64,000 bases of DNA from Actinomycetota bacterium (lineage in GTDB: Bacteria > Actinomycetota > Humimicrobiia > Humimicrobiales > Humimicrobiaceae), in assembly GCA_018400395.1 (NCBI GenBank), contig JAGYMN010000001.1:6719-70718 (forward strand). The letters are read 5' to 3'. The stretch's first letter is position 1. Each line of letters opens with the position of its first letter. Under the pieces are notes generated by a model, which searched no databases, was not told the DNA's origin, and saw nothing but the letters and a program-made list of their open reading frames with translations. Positions 35,366-43,785 of the stretch are shown in pieces. Made by a program: the position numbers and the translations under genes.

Positions 35366-36385
35366 TTAATTAATTGCTGATCCTATCCCTGCAGCTATCT
35401 TTTCTACCAGATCTGTTTTAAGGCTTTCTCCTGCAACCCTTATTGCATTTTTAATAGCTTTTGCCTTTGAGCTTCCATGGGATATTATTACCGGGGCATT
35501 CAGCCCCAGAAGCTGTGCACCGCCGTATGTCTCGTAGTCAAATTTGTCTTTCATTGCCCCCAGCGGCTTTTTAAGGAAAAGGGCAGCCATTTTCGATACT
35601 ATTGAAGAAGTCAGGACATCCCTTACCTGCTTAAAAAACATTCTGGCCAGTCCTTCTACTGATTTTAATATTACATTACCTGTAAAACCATCGGTTACTA
35701 CTACATCTGCCATACCTTCAAATATTTCACGCCCTTCTATATTCCCCATGAAATTAATGCCTTTGATTTCCTTTATTAGCCTGTATGCTTCAACAGCCAG
35801 CTCGCTTCCCTTCTTCTCCTCTTCACCTATATTTACCAGTCCAACTTTCGGGTTATCTATCCCGAGTATATTCTCGGCATAAGTTTTTCCCATTATTGCA
35901 AATTGTGCCAGATACACCGGCTTACAGTCCGCATTTGCACCCCCGTCAACAAGTACGAATTTTGAATCCCCAAGCGGTATCACAACTGCAATTACCGGAC
36001 GTATGACCCCTTTTATCCTTTTAATGTTAAAAAGCGAACATGCCATTACGGCCCCGGTATTTCCGGCAGATAGGAATGCTGAGCCCCTGCCCTCCTGAAC
36101 AGCTCTGGAACCTATATAAATGGAAGAATCTTTTTTGTTCCTTAAAACATCGGAAGGGGATTCCCCCATACCTACCTCGCTGCTGCTGCTAATTATTTCA
36201 AGACCTGATATATCAATATTATTTTCTTCTGCGAATGAATTTATCCTCTCAACATTACCTGTAAGAACAGGTTTTATACTGAACTGTTTCTCAGCTGCAA
36301 CAGCACCTCTTATTACTTCACCGGGTGCAAAATCACCGCCCATTGCATCAACCACAATAGAATATTTTTTATATTTATCTTCCAC
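35366..36385 (-). CDS. plsX: phosphate acyltransferase PlsX
   Basis: Makes acyl-phosphate from acyl-ACP for glycerolipid synthesis with PlsY. The 339 aa protein begins with VDAMGGDFAPGEVIRGA, has FLSAGNTGAVMA and TDGFTGNVILK, all family signatures. It lies between the DRTGG protein and acpP; the plsX-acpP-rnc-smc order is conserved although the fab genes are missing. Confidence 0.97.
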   Translation of the reverse strand: MEDKYKKYSIVVDAMGGDFAPGEVIRGAVAAEKQFSIKPVLTGNVERINSFAEENNIDISGLEIISSSSEVGMGESPSDVLRNKKDSSIYIGSRAVQEGRGSAFLSAGNTGAVMACSLFNIKRIKGVIRPVIAVVIPLGDSKFVLVDGGANADCKPVYLAQFAIMGKTYAENILGIDNPKVGLVNIGEEEKKGSELAVEAYRLIKEIKGINFMGNIEGREIFEGMADVVVTDGFTGNVILKSVEGLARMFFKQVRDVLTSSIVSKMAALFLKKPLGAMKDKFDYETYGGAQLLGLNAPVIISHGSSKAKAIKNAIRVAGESLKTDLVEKIAAGIGSAIN

Positions 36386-36405
36386 TTAAACTCCCCAGGC
36401 AATAC

Positions 36406-37470
36406 TTATTTTTTGGATAATTCAAGAATTTTTTCTGTATCTATGTATTCCCTTACCACCTCTACTATTTTATCTATCTTCTTTAATTCATGGAATCTAA
36501 CGTGTCCGATTATCTCACCGACCTTCTCTACGGCTGTAAGTGTATCATAATTAACTAAGATCATCGGTACCCCCAGCTCTTCTGCCCTTCCAAGAACTAC
36601 TGTTGAAGGCTGGAAATTACCTGTCAGTATAAGACACTTTGTATGTGTCTCCAGCGCAGCTAGCTGTACATCTGCTCTGTCACCACCGGTGATAACTGCC
36701 TTATTTGCCTTCCTCCGGAAAAATTTAAGAGCCTGTTCCTGCCCCATAGCTCCTACCATGAATGTTTCAACCAGTTCATCTGACTTTTCTTCTGCGCATA
36801 TTATCTGTCCATTAAGAAAGTCTGCCATCTCCCTGACACTCACCGATGAAAGAATTCTGTCGGAGAGGACATATCCAAAAGTCTCAACTCCCCTGTTTTC
36901 CAGATACGGTAATACAAGTTCTTCAAGGTAATTCACCTGGCTTCTGGGTACCAAGTTTATTATAATCCCGCCAAAATAATCCCCAAGTATCTTCCTTGAG
37001 AAAAGTATTTCATCGACCATATTATTATCATATTTAAATACCATTATAGTTTTTGCATTCAGCCTTTCTGTTATTTTAACAGCAGATATTCCCATAAAAC
37101 ATCCATCTTCTATACTCTTTGCGCCTTCAAGCACAACAATATCTTTATTTTTCTTAATGTTATTATAAGATTTCTCTATTTTATTAATAAATTCTTTTGA
37201 GGAGTTCTCGTCTTTTAATCCGTCCCTGCAGCACTGCTGGGTTAACACTACAGGGCATATATCTTCAAGCTTTTCTTCAAGCTTAAGAATATTGGAGATA
37301 TACTGTGCATCTTCATCAGTGGTAATACCTCCAACCCTTGTTGGAAGGGTCCCTACAGGTTTCATATACCCTACCTTTAAACCTTTTTCGGTAAATATTT
37401 TGCTGACTCCTACGCATATAGAACTTTTCCCGGAAAACGGCTGATTTGAAATAAAAAATAACGGGACCAT
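36406..37470 (-). CDS. BioD-like P-loop / DRTGG domain protein (phosphotransacetylase family regulator-like)
   Basis: The 354 aa protein has an N-terminal P-loop domain of the dethiobiotin-synthetase-like AAA_26 type (NQPFSGKSS at residues 10-17, YMKPVG near 35) and a central-to-C-terminal DRTGG domain (about 215-330, with ITGGDRADVQLAALET). Such proteins resemble the N-terminal part of long phosphotransacetylases but lack the catalytic Pta domain, so an enzyme activity should not be assumed. It lies 3 bp after the ADP-forming acetate-CoA ligase gene, and a role in sensing or tuning acetyl-CoA/acetate conversion is the natural inference. Confidence 0.85.
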   Translation of the reverse strand: MVPLFFISNQPFSGKSSICVGVSKIFTEKGLKVGYMKPVGTLPTRVGGITTDEDAQYISNILKLEEKLEDICPVVLTQQCCRDGLKDENSSKEFINKIEKSYNNIKKNKDIVVLEGAKSIEDGCFMGISAVKITERLNAKTIMVFKYDNNMVDEILFSRKILGDYFGGIIINLVPRSQVNYLEELVLPYLENRGVETFGYVLSDRILSSVSVREMADFLNGQIICAEEKSDELVETFMVGAMGQEQALKFFRRKANKAVITGGDRADVQLAALETHTKCLILTGNFQPSTVVLGRAEELGVPMILVNYDTLTAVEKVGEIIGHVRFHELKKIDKIVEVVREYIDTEKILELSKK

Positions 37471-37473
37471 TAT

Positions 37474-39576
37474 TTAACCTCCTATTCTTATTCTTGCATC
37501 TCCAGCAATGGAGCCTTTTCCCTTTCTCTTTACAAATAAAGGATTAATATCCATCTCTATTATTTCAGGAAAATCTGTTACCAGTTGTGATGTCCTGAGA
37601 AGTATATCAATTATACTCTCTATATCTGACGGTTCTTCCCCCCTGGTGCCTTCTAAGAGTCTTATGGTTTTAATCTCCGATACCATCTCTTTTGCCATCT
37701 TTCTGTTTATCGGAACTATTCTGAAAGCCACATCCTTTAAGACTTCTACATATATCCCGCCAAGCCCAAACATTATAACATGTCCAAACTGGGGATCCTC
37801 GCTTATTCCTATTATTGTCTCCTTCTTATCCCTTACCATCTCCTGTACAAGTACGCCCGAAATGTTTGCCTCCGGCATATATCTTTTTACATTTATCATT
37901 ATCTGATCGAAGCTTTCTTCAAGCTCTTTTTCATCGTTTACACCTATTTTTATACCACCGACATCTGTTTTATGCAAAATATTTGGCGATACTATCTTGA
38001 GCACCACGGGATATCCGATCCTTTCCGCCTCTTCTTTTGCTTCTGCAATATCTTCTGCCACTTCAGCCCTGGGAACAGGGATTCTATAGGCTTCCAGTAT
38101 TTTCCTTGCTTCCAGTTCACAAAGTTCCAGTCTTCCCGCGTCTATACATCTGCCAAATACTTTCTTTACTTTTTCTTCGTCAACATCAAATTCAACAACC
38201 GGCTGAAATTTTTCCAGTTTCCATTCATAATAATCCATCATTACGCTTAAAGTCTCTATTGCATCTTCGGGAATTTCAAAATTAGGTATTTTCTTCTTTG
38301 TAAGATAGTCTATTCCTTTCCTGACTTCATTGATTCCCATGAAACTTGTCATTACAGGTACTTTATTCCCGTTTTTCTCTACTACTTCAGCAATCGCTTT
38401 TGCAGTTTCAAGATCTTCTGTCATTGCCTGCGGTGTTAAAAGGACCAGTACAGCATCAACATTTTTATCTGCCATTACTGTCTCAAGCGCTTTTTTATAT
38501 CTTTCTGAAAGCGCATCTCCCAGCACATCTACCGGGTTATAAATATTTGCAGCAGCCGGTAGAAATCCTTTTAATCTATCGATTGTCTCTACAGTAAAGC
38601 CTGCAAGCCTGATGCCTCTGTTTTCACACTCGTCAGTGGCCATAATGCCAGGCCCACCGGCATTTGTTATTACTGCTATATTTCTGCCCCTGGGAAGCGG
38701 CTGATATGAAAATGCTATGCTGTAATTAAAAAGTTCTTTTATATCTTTAGCCCTTATGATCCCTGTCTGCTTAAAAGCTGCATCATATGCCTTATTTGAT
38801 CCTGCAAGTGTCCCCGTATGAGAAGAAACTGCCCTGGCTCCTGCGTCTGTGTTCCCGGATTTTATTATTATTACTGGTTTTTCTTTGGAAACTCTTGATG
38901 CAGCCCTTATAAAGTCCTTTCCAGCGGTGATACCTTCTATATATGCAGTTATTACATCCGTATTCTCATCATCGATCCATGCTTCAAAAAGATCATTTTC
39001 GGATATATCTGACTTATTACCAAGGGATACTACCTTTGAAAAGCCTATTTTTGATGCTCCTGCCCAGTCCAGTACTGATGTTAGAAGTGCACCAGATTGT
39101 GATATGAAACTAATCCTGCCCCTAAAAGGCATATTTGAAGAAAAAGTTGCATTTACCGGACAACCGGTATCCATCATTCCAAGGCAATTGGGCCCAAGTA
39201 TCCTGATATTGCAGTATTTAGCCTTCTCTATAATCCCTTTTTCTCTCCTGGCTCCTTCTACTCCTGTTTCCTTGAATCCTGATGAGATAATTATTATAAA
39301 TTCCACACCTTTTTCCGCACACTCTTCAAGGGCTTCCGGGATATATTCTGCCGGTATGACTATAACTGCAAGCTGTATGTTTTGGTCAATATCAAGTATT
39401 GAAGAATAGCACCTGTGGCCTCCAATATCACCTGCTTTTGGATTAACGGGGAATACCCTGCCTCTGTAGCCTGAATCTATAATGTTATCGAAAATTGTAC
39501 GTCCCACTTTACCTTTATATCTGGCAGCACCTATTACAGCTATAGAATCAGGACAAAAAAACTTCTTAAAACTCAA
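37474..39576 (-). CDS. acdA: acetate--CoA ligase (ADP-forming), fused alpha-beta subunits
   Basis: Interconverts acetyl-CoA + ADP + Pi and acetate + ATP + CoA, giving substrate-level ATP in anaerobes. The 700 aa protein has the CoA-binding Rossmann domain (AVIGAARYKGKVG), two succinyl-CoA-synthetase-like domains with the phosphorylated His H253 in SSHTGTLAGS, and a C-terminal ATP-grasp domain (about 470-700, with GYPVVLKIVSPNILHKTDVGG). It starts with TTG behind GGAGG. The acyl preference (acetyl, propionyl or branched) cannot be read from sequence. Its place between rpmF and plsX, where fab genes or ackA-pta might be, is notable. Confidence 0.92.
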   Translation of the reverse strand: MSFKKFFCPDSIAVIGAARYKGKVGRTIFDNIIDSGYRGRVFPVNPKAGDIGGHRCYSSILDIDQNIQLAVIVIPAEYIPEALEECAEKGVEFIIIISSGFKETGVEGARREKGIIEKAKYCNIRILGPNCLGMMDTGCPVNATFSSNMPFRGRISFISQSGALLTSVLDWAGASKIGFSKVVSLGNKSDISENDLFEAWIDDENTDVITAYIEGITAGKDFIRAASRVSKEKPVIIIKSGNTDAGARAVSSHTGTLAGSNKAYDAAFKQTGIIRAKDIKELFNYSIAFSYQPLPRGRNIAVITNAGGPGIMATDECENRGIRLAGFTVETIDRLKGFLPAAANIYNPVDVLGDALSERYKKALETVMADKNVDAVLVLLTPQAMTEDLETAKAIAEVVEKNGNKVPVMTSFMGINEVRKGIDYLTKKKIPNFEIPEDAIETLSVMMDYYEWKLEKFQPVVEFDVDEEKVKKVFGRCIDAGRLELCELEARKILEAYRIPVPRAEVAEDIAEAKEEAERIGYPVVLKIVSPNILHKTDVGGIKIGVNDEKELEESFDQIMINVKRYMPEANISGVLVQEMVRDKKETIIGISEDPQFGHVIMFGLGGIYVEVLKDVAFRIVPINRKMAKEMVSEIKTIRLLEGTRGEEPSDIESIIDILLRTSQLVTDFPEIIEMDINPLFVKRKGKGSIAGDARIRIGG

Positions 39577-39627
39577 AAACTTACCCTCCGCTTAGATAAA
39601 ATAAAGCAGGACCGGATCTACTTTTTA

Positions 39628-39849
39628 TTAACGGGTTCTGGCATCCGCGGCTTTTTCCTTCTCCTTTTTATCTTTCTCCTGTGGGATAAATTCATTATTC
39701 TTATAATATCCGCAATTGATGCATACATGATGTGCTATTTTTTTGCTGTGGCATCTTGGACATTCAGTTATATTTAATAGCTTTACTATATCGTGTGTTC
39801 GCCTTTTATTCCTGTTGGCTCTTGATGTTTTTCTCTTCGGAACAGCCAC
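39628..39849 (-). CDS. rpmF: 50S ribosomal protein L32, zinc-binding form
   Basis: The 73 aa protein begins with the basic MAVPKRKTSRANRNKRR segment and has a four-Cys zinc site at C30, C33, C43 and C46, so it is the zinc-containing paralogue type. An extra charged tail (KDKKEKEKAADARTR) follows. GTG start with AAAGGGG upstream. The DUF177 gene often found before rpmF is absent; the 115-bp upstream gap is AT-rich with only poor promoter matches. Confidence 0.97.
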   Translation of the reverse strand: MAVPKRKTSRANRNKRRTHDIVKLLNITECPRCHSKKIAHHVCINCGYYKNNEFIPQEKDKKEKEKAADARTR

Positions 39850-39964
39850 TTTACCCCTTTCTAAAATGTTACAATCTTGTTATAAACTTGACAGACAACA
39901 TAATATATCATAAAAATTATAAAAATTAAACATGGAATTAACACATTTTGCACCCCGCCTGATT

Positions 39965-40423
39965 CTATTGACCGGTAGAAATAGTATTTTTAAACTGCTC
40001 TCTGCCCTTTTCAATTGAATTTAGAAGTTTATGAAGAACAGCTTCAAGATTTGCCAGTTTTTCATCTGCATAATCTTCCGCTTCAAGCCGTATGGTCCTT
40101 GCCCGTGCCTCAATACCTGCCATCAGCTCTTCTGATTTCCTCCTGGCTCTTTTCATAACCTCGGTCTCGTTTACCAGTTCGTTTGCCCTTTCTCCGGCAT
40201 CCCTTATTATTTTTTCAGCCTGCTTCCTTGCCTCTTCTATCATGTTTTCTCGCTCTTTTACTATCCAGCGCGATTGCTTGAATTCTTCCGGCATCTCATT
40301 TCTGAGTTCATCAATAAGATCATATATTTCATCTCCGTTTACCATAACATTAGCTGAAAAAGGTATTCTCCTGCCGCCGTCTATAATTTCTTCTATCCTG
40401 TCAATAATCTCCAAAGCCTTCAT
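39965..40423 (-). CDS. DivIVA/SepIVA-like coiled-coil protein
   Basis: The 152 aa protein is nearly all charged helix, with heptad-like coiled coil from about residue 60 to 145 and no membrane segment. The N-terminus (KALEIIDRIEEIIDGGRRIPFSANVMVNGDEIYDLID, seen as two short conserved blocks) matches the small family encoded next to coaD and rpmF in Actinobacteria, which includes mycobacterial SepIVA, a regulator of septation and envelope growth. Assignment rests on the N-terminal pattern and the location. It is 37 bp after coaD. Confidence 0.7.
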   Translation of the reverse strand: MKALEIIDRIEEIIDGGRRIPFSANVMVNGDEIYDLIDELRNEMPEEFKQSRWIVKERENMIEEARKQAEKIIRDAGERANELVNETEVMKRARRKSEELMAGIEARARTIRLEAEDYADEKLANLEAVLHKLLNSIEKGREQFKNTISTGQ

Positions 40424-40460
40424 GATATTCTCTTTCTATTAAAAATTTTTTTATTTTACC

Positions 40461-40955
40461 TCATTCAAACTCCATATTTCTGAAGCTTTTTACTATATCT
40501 TCTTCTATTTCTCCCGGTACAAGACCTGTGATACAACCTCCAAATCTTGCTACTTCCTTTACTGCACTGGAGCTTAGATATGCATATTTTGGATTTGTAA
40601 CAAGGAACATGGTCTCGAGTTCAGGTTTTAATTTTTTGTTTATCTGCGCCATCTGGAACTCGTTTTCAAAATCAGATATTGCCCTCAGGCCTTTTACAAT
40701 AACCTCCGCACATGTTTCTTCAGCCAGGTCCACAAGTAGACCCTCAAATGGTATTACTTCTATATTTTTTATGCTTGAAAGTGACCGCCTTGCAAAATCC
40801 ATTCTTCTTTCTATGCTGTACAGCGGCTTTTTTTTGGTACTTTTAGATATGGCTACTATTACTTTTTCGAATACTTTTGAGCATCTTATAATTACATCCC
40901 TGTGTCCCTCTGTAAGAGGATCATATGTGCCTGGACATATAGCAATTTTTTCCAT
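40461..40955 (-). CDS. coaD: phosphopantetheine adenylyltransferase
   Basis: Fourth step of coenzyme A synthesis, forming dephospho-CoA. The 164 aa protein has the nucleotidyltransferase motif GTYDPLTEGH with T10 and H18 and the YLSSSAVKEVARFGG segment near 128. It follows rsmD by 13 bp, the usual pair. coaBC, the step before it, is in this window at 50.3 kb. Confidence 0.97.
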   Translation of the reverse strand: MEKIAICPGTYDPLTEGHRDVIIRCSKVFEKVIVAISKSTKKKPLYSIERRMDFARRSLSSIKNIEVIPFEGLLVDLAEETCAEVIVKGLRAISDFENEFQMAQINKKLKPELETMFLVTNPKYAYLSSSAVKEVARFGGCITGLVPGEIEEDIVKSFRNMEFE

Positions 40956-40968
40956 CAGATCTCCTTCA

Positions 40969-41538
40969 TCAGTCTTTTTTCAGATATGCAACTTCCTTAT
41001 CCCCAAAAAAAGACCTCTTTACAACTTTTAGCTTTTCAATCTCTGTTTCAATCCTTCTTTTGAAAAAAAACTCGTATATAATAATTGTATTACAATCAGC
41101 AGCACCTTTTGCTGCAATACAGTCAAAAATATCTCTCATGACATCTCCGCTTATCCTGTAAGGCGGATCTATAAAGATTATATCCCACTTTTTATCATTG
41201 CAAAACCTTAAATATTGCCGTACATCCTTTTTTACTATTCTAAATTCTCCAGTATCTTTTTGCCCTGTGGCAATTTTATCTGTATTATACCTTATTAGAT
41301 TGATTGATTGGATATTATTGTCAATAAAATATACGAGGCTGCAGCCCCTGCTCAGGCTCTCGAGTCCAAGAGAACCGGTACCAGAAAACAGGTCAAGCAC
41401 TTCTGCATCTATTATCCTTTCTCCCAGTACATTGAATATGCTTTCTTTTACGCGGTCCAGTGTAGGCCTGATATCAAGGCCGGCAGGAGCCTTGAGCTTT
41501 CTTCCTCTGAATTTTCCTGAGATTATTCTTATGGGCAA
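40969..41538 (-). CDS. rsmD: 16S rRNA (guanine(966)-N2)-methyltransferase RsmD
   Basis: The 189 aa protein has the SAM-binding motif FSGTGSLGLE at residues 51-60 and the catalytic DPPY motif near 123 (IIFIDPPY). The N-terminus GKFRGRKLKAP and RPTLDRVKESIFN are RsmD signatures. It ends in a charged KVVKRSFFGDKEVAYLKK segment. It lies 13 bp after the fakA-like gene; recG, often between them, is absent. Confidence 0.95.
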   Translation of the reverse strand: MPIRIISGKFRGRKLKAPAGLDIRPTLDRVKESIFNVLGERIIDAEVLDLFSGTGSLGLESLSRGCSLVYFIDNNIQSINLIRYNTDKIATGQKDTGEFRIVKKDVRQYLRFCNDKKWDIIFIDPPYRISGDVMRDIFDCIAAKGAADCNTIIIYEFFFKRRIETEIEKLKVVKRSFFGDKEVAYLKKD

Positions 41539-41551
41539 TCACCAGCCGGAG

Positions 41552-43294
41552 CTATTCTATTGAAAAAATAAATGGGTACAGGGGCTGTCCTCCGCTGTGT
41601 ATTTCTATATCTATATCAGGACACAACTCCTTTATCTTTTTCTTTATATCCTTTATATCGGTACTTTCAGCTTCTATTCCAGTATATAAAGTTATTACTT
41701 CTTCACTGCCTTCCATCATGTCCCTTATAAGATCTATGGTGGCACCTGTCATGCTGTCGGAGACAACTCTTACCTGTCCGTTGTTGAGTCCTATATATGC
41801 CCCCTTCTTTATCTCACCGACATATAGCCTTGCATCCCTTACGGCTTTCGTTACCTCTCCGCATTTACTTTTTTTTATAGACTGCTCCATGTTATAGAGG
41901 TTTTCTTCCATACCAATATCCGGATTATATGTAAGGACAGCAGTCATGCCCTCGGGTATTGTTCTGGTCGGCACTACTGTGACCGTCTTATTCTTTACAA
42001 GTTTCTTTGCCTGATTTGCAGTCAGTATAATATTTTTATTGTTAGGGAAAATAATTATTTCACTTGCATCAAGATTATTTATTGACCTTACAATATCATA
42101 AGTCGAAGGATTCATGGTCTGTCCCCCCCTTATTATCTCATCTACACCTATACTCTTAAATATCTGTTCCAGGCCTTCACCGTTTGCAACAACTACGATT
42201 GCTCTTCTTAAGGCAGGCTCTGCCTCCTCCTTATGCTTATAGTCATGGGCACCCGCCGCTTCCTCTCTCTGGTCTTTCATATTGCCTATGGATATCTCGT
42301 GAAGCGTGCCTTCCCTTATTGCCCTGGCCATTACTCTTTGAGGCGAATTTGTGTGGACATGTATCTTGACCAGATTTTCATTACCTACAATCATTGCACT
42401 GTCTCCATAGCTTTCTATTTTCTCCCTCAATCTCTCTACATTTATCCTGCTGCCTTTTACTATCATCTCGGTACAATATGTATATTTTATCTCTGACTTT
42501 AATTTGACTTCCTGGAGCTCCATATTTTCCTTTGATTCAGACTCGGGAACATTTATCATAATAATATCTTCCTGCTTTTCTTTTTCTGATTCTTTTTTAT
42601 TTGAATCACTAAGTGATACGGATTTACCTTTTACCAGCTTCATATTCATATTCTCATTTATTCTGTCTATATTTAAAAAAGCATATTTTATACCTACCAG
42701 TATGTCCAGTATGCCCCTCGCTCCTGCATCTACCACATTGGCCTGCTTTAGAACTGGCAGAAGAAATGTGGTCCTTTCTACAGATTTTTCTGTCTCTTCT
42801 ATGATGCTGTCAAGAAGTTTCTCCAGCTTTATACCGTCATTTTTTTCATATATCTTTTCCACATGGCGGTGTAAGTCCTTAATAAGGGTAAGCATGGTAC
42901 CCTCTGTAGGATTTTGTACGGACCCATAGGCTACATCTCTTGATGATTTCAATGCTTCCTTTATTATGTCCAGGTTAAAATCACTACTTCTTATCAGGAT
43001 ATCAAAAAACCCCTTGACTATCTGTGAAAGTATTACTCCGGAATTACCCCTTGCCCCCATAAGCGCGCCCATAGAGGCATTCTCAAGCACCGATTTAAGT
43101 GTTGGGTTATTTATCTTAAGTATTTCCTCCCTGATCGATTTGAGAGTCAGAAGCATATTGGTCCCCGTATCTCCATCCGGTACGGGAAATACATTCATAT
43201 CATTAATTTTTGCTTCATTTTCTTTAAAATTGTCTATAACGGTATCAATTATTTCTTCAACAATTTTCTTCTCAACATTTTTTATCATCACCAT
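41552..43294 (-). CDS. fakA: DAK2/DegV-fusion protein, FakA (YloV)-like
   Basis: FakA is the ATP-binding subunit of the fatty acid kinase that activates exogenous fatty acids, working with a FakB (DegV) protein. The 580 aa protein has the N-terminal DhaL domain with PDGDTGTNM (D40 and D42 as Mg ligands), a charged linker at about 225-260, and the C-terminal FakA domain (about 270-580). Divergent from rpmB as in the widespread rpmB-yloU-yloV arrangement, but with no yloU. Start ATG or GTG near 43294. An extended -10 lies upstream. Confidence 0.9.
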   Translation of the reverse strand: MVMIKNVEKKIVEEIIDTVIDNFKENEAKINDMNVFPVPDGDTGTNMLLTLKSIREEILKINNPTLKSVLENASMGALMGARGNSGVILSQIVKGFFDILIRSSDFNLDIIKEALKSSRDVAYGSVQNPTEGTMLTLIKDLHRHVEKIYEKNDGIKLEKLLDSIIEETEKSVERTTFLLPVLKQANVVDAGARGILDILVGIKYAFLNIDRINENMNMKLVKGKSVSLSDSNKKESEKEKQEDIIMINVPESESKENMELQEVKLKSEIKYTYCTEMIVKGSRINVERLREKIESYGDSAMIVGNENLVKIHVHTNSPQRVMARAIREGTLHEISIGNMKDQREEAAGAHDYKHKEEAEPALRRAIVVVANGEGLEQIFKSIGVDEIIRGGQTMNPSTYDIVRSINNLDASEIIIFPNNKNIILTANQAKKLVKNKTVTVVPTRTIPEGMTAVLTYNPDIGMEENLYNMEQSIKKSKCGEVTKAVRDARLYVGEIKKGAYIGLNNGQVRVVSDSMTGATIDLIRDMMEGSEEVITLYTGIEAESTDIKDIKKKIKELCPDIDIEIHSGGQPLYPFIFSIE

Positions 43295-43333
43295 ATATAA
43301 CCAGCCGCCTTACCTTTTTTGATTGACTTAGAT

Positions 43334-43342
43334 ATTATAACA
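43334..43342 (-). promoter_or_regulatory. candidate extended -10 promoter for fakA-like gene
   Basis: Minus-strand TGTTATAAT at 43334-43342 (TATAAT with an upstream TGT) lies 39 bp before the gene. No good -35 is seen. It would drive fakA-rsmD-coaD and perhaps on to ffh. Confidence 0.4.
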
Positions 43343-43422
43343 AAAAACAATTTTTTACACTTATATTTGACTTAATACTTTATTAATAGTTTCGTTTCCT
43401 TAAAATCATTTATTTTTTTTAT

Positions 43423-43466
43423 ACCGGGCGACCAGGGTTTTTGCCAATTTACCGGTGTTTTTTTTT
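43423..43466 (+). terminator. terminator-like hairpin upstream of rpmB
   Basis: Plus-strand ACCGG (43423-43427) and CCGGT (43452-43456), with an inner GGC/GCC pairing, are followed by nine T at 43458-43466. No plus-strand gene precedes it. It lies just before the rpmB promoter and could shield rpmB from upstream transcription or end a short RNA. The stem is short. Confidence 0.35.
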
Positions 43467-43474
43467 AGATTTTA

Positions 43475-43503
43475 TTGAAAATAATAAAATAAAGTGATAA
43501 TAT
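43475..43503 (+). promoter_or_regulatory. sigma-70-type promoter for rpmB
   Basis: Plus-strand TTGAAA (-35, 43475-43480), a 17-nt spacer and TAATAT (-10, 43498-43503), 77 bp before the rpmB ATG. Confidence 0.55.
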
Positions 43504-43580
43504 TCCCAGAGTTTATTATTAATATTTGAAAAATACAGTATTTAGGGCATCAAAAGCCTTATCTGAAAAGAGTGATATAG

Positions 43581-43772
43581 ATGGCCAGAGTTTGTGACAT
43601 ATGCGGTAAAAAGACTTCAACAGGTAATAATGTGAGTCATTCACATAAAAAAACAAAAAGGGTTTTTAAACCAAATATTCAAAAAGCAAAAGTAGAAATA
43701 AACGGAACGATAAAAACTATTAATATCTGCACAAGCTGCCTTAAGGCCAATAAAGTAAAAAAGGTAGTATGA
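43581..43772 (+). CDS. rpmB: 50S ribosomal protein L28
   Basis: The 63 aa protein has the N-terminal ARVCDICGKKTSTGNNVSHS with a CxxC pair, the KRVFKPNIQK core and a second CxxC-like position in ICTSCLKANKV, so it is the zinc-binding form. One of two plus-strand genes in the window. Its stop is 13 bp from the convergent rsmB stop, with no visible terminator between. Confidence 0.97.
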   Translation: MARVCDICGKKTSTGNNVSHSHKKTKRVFKPNIQKAKVEINGTIKTINICTSCLKANKVKKVV

Positions 43773-43785
43773 GCATTAGCTGCCT

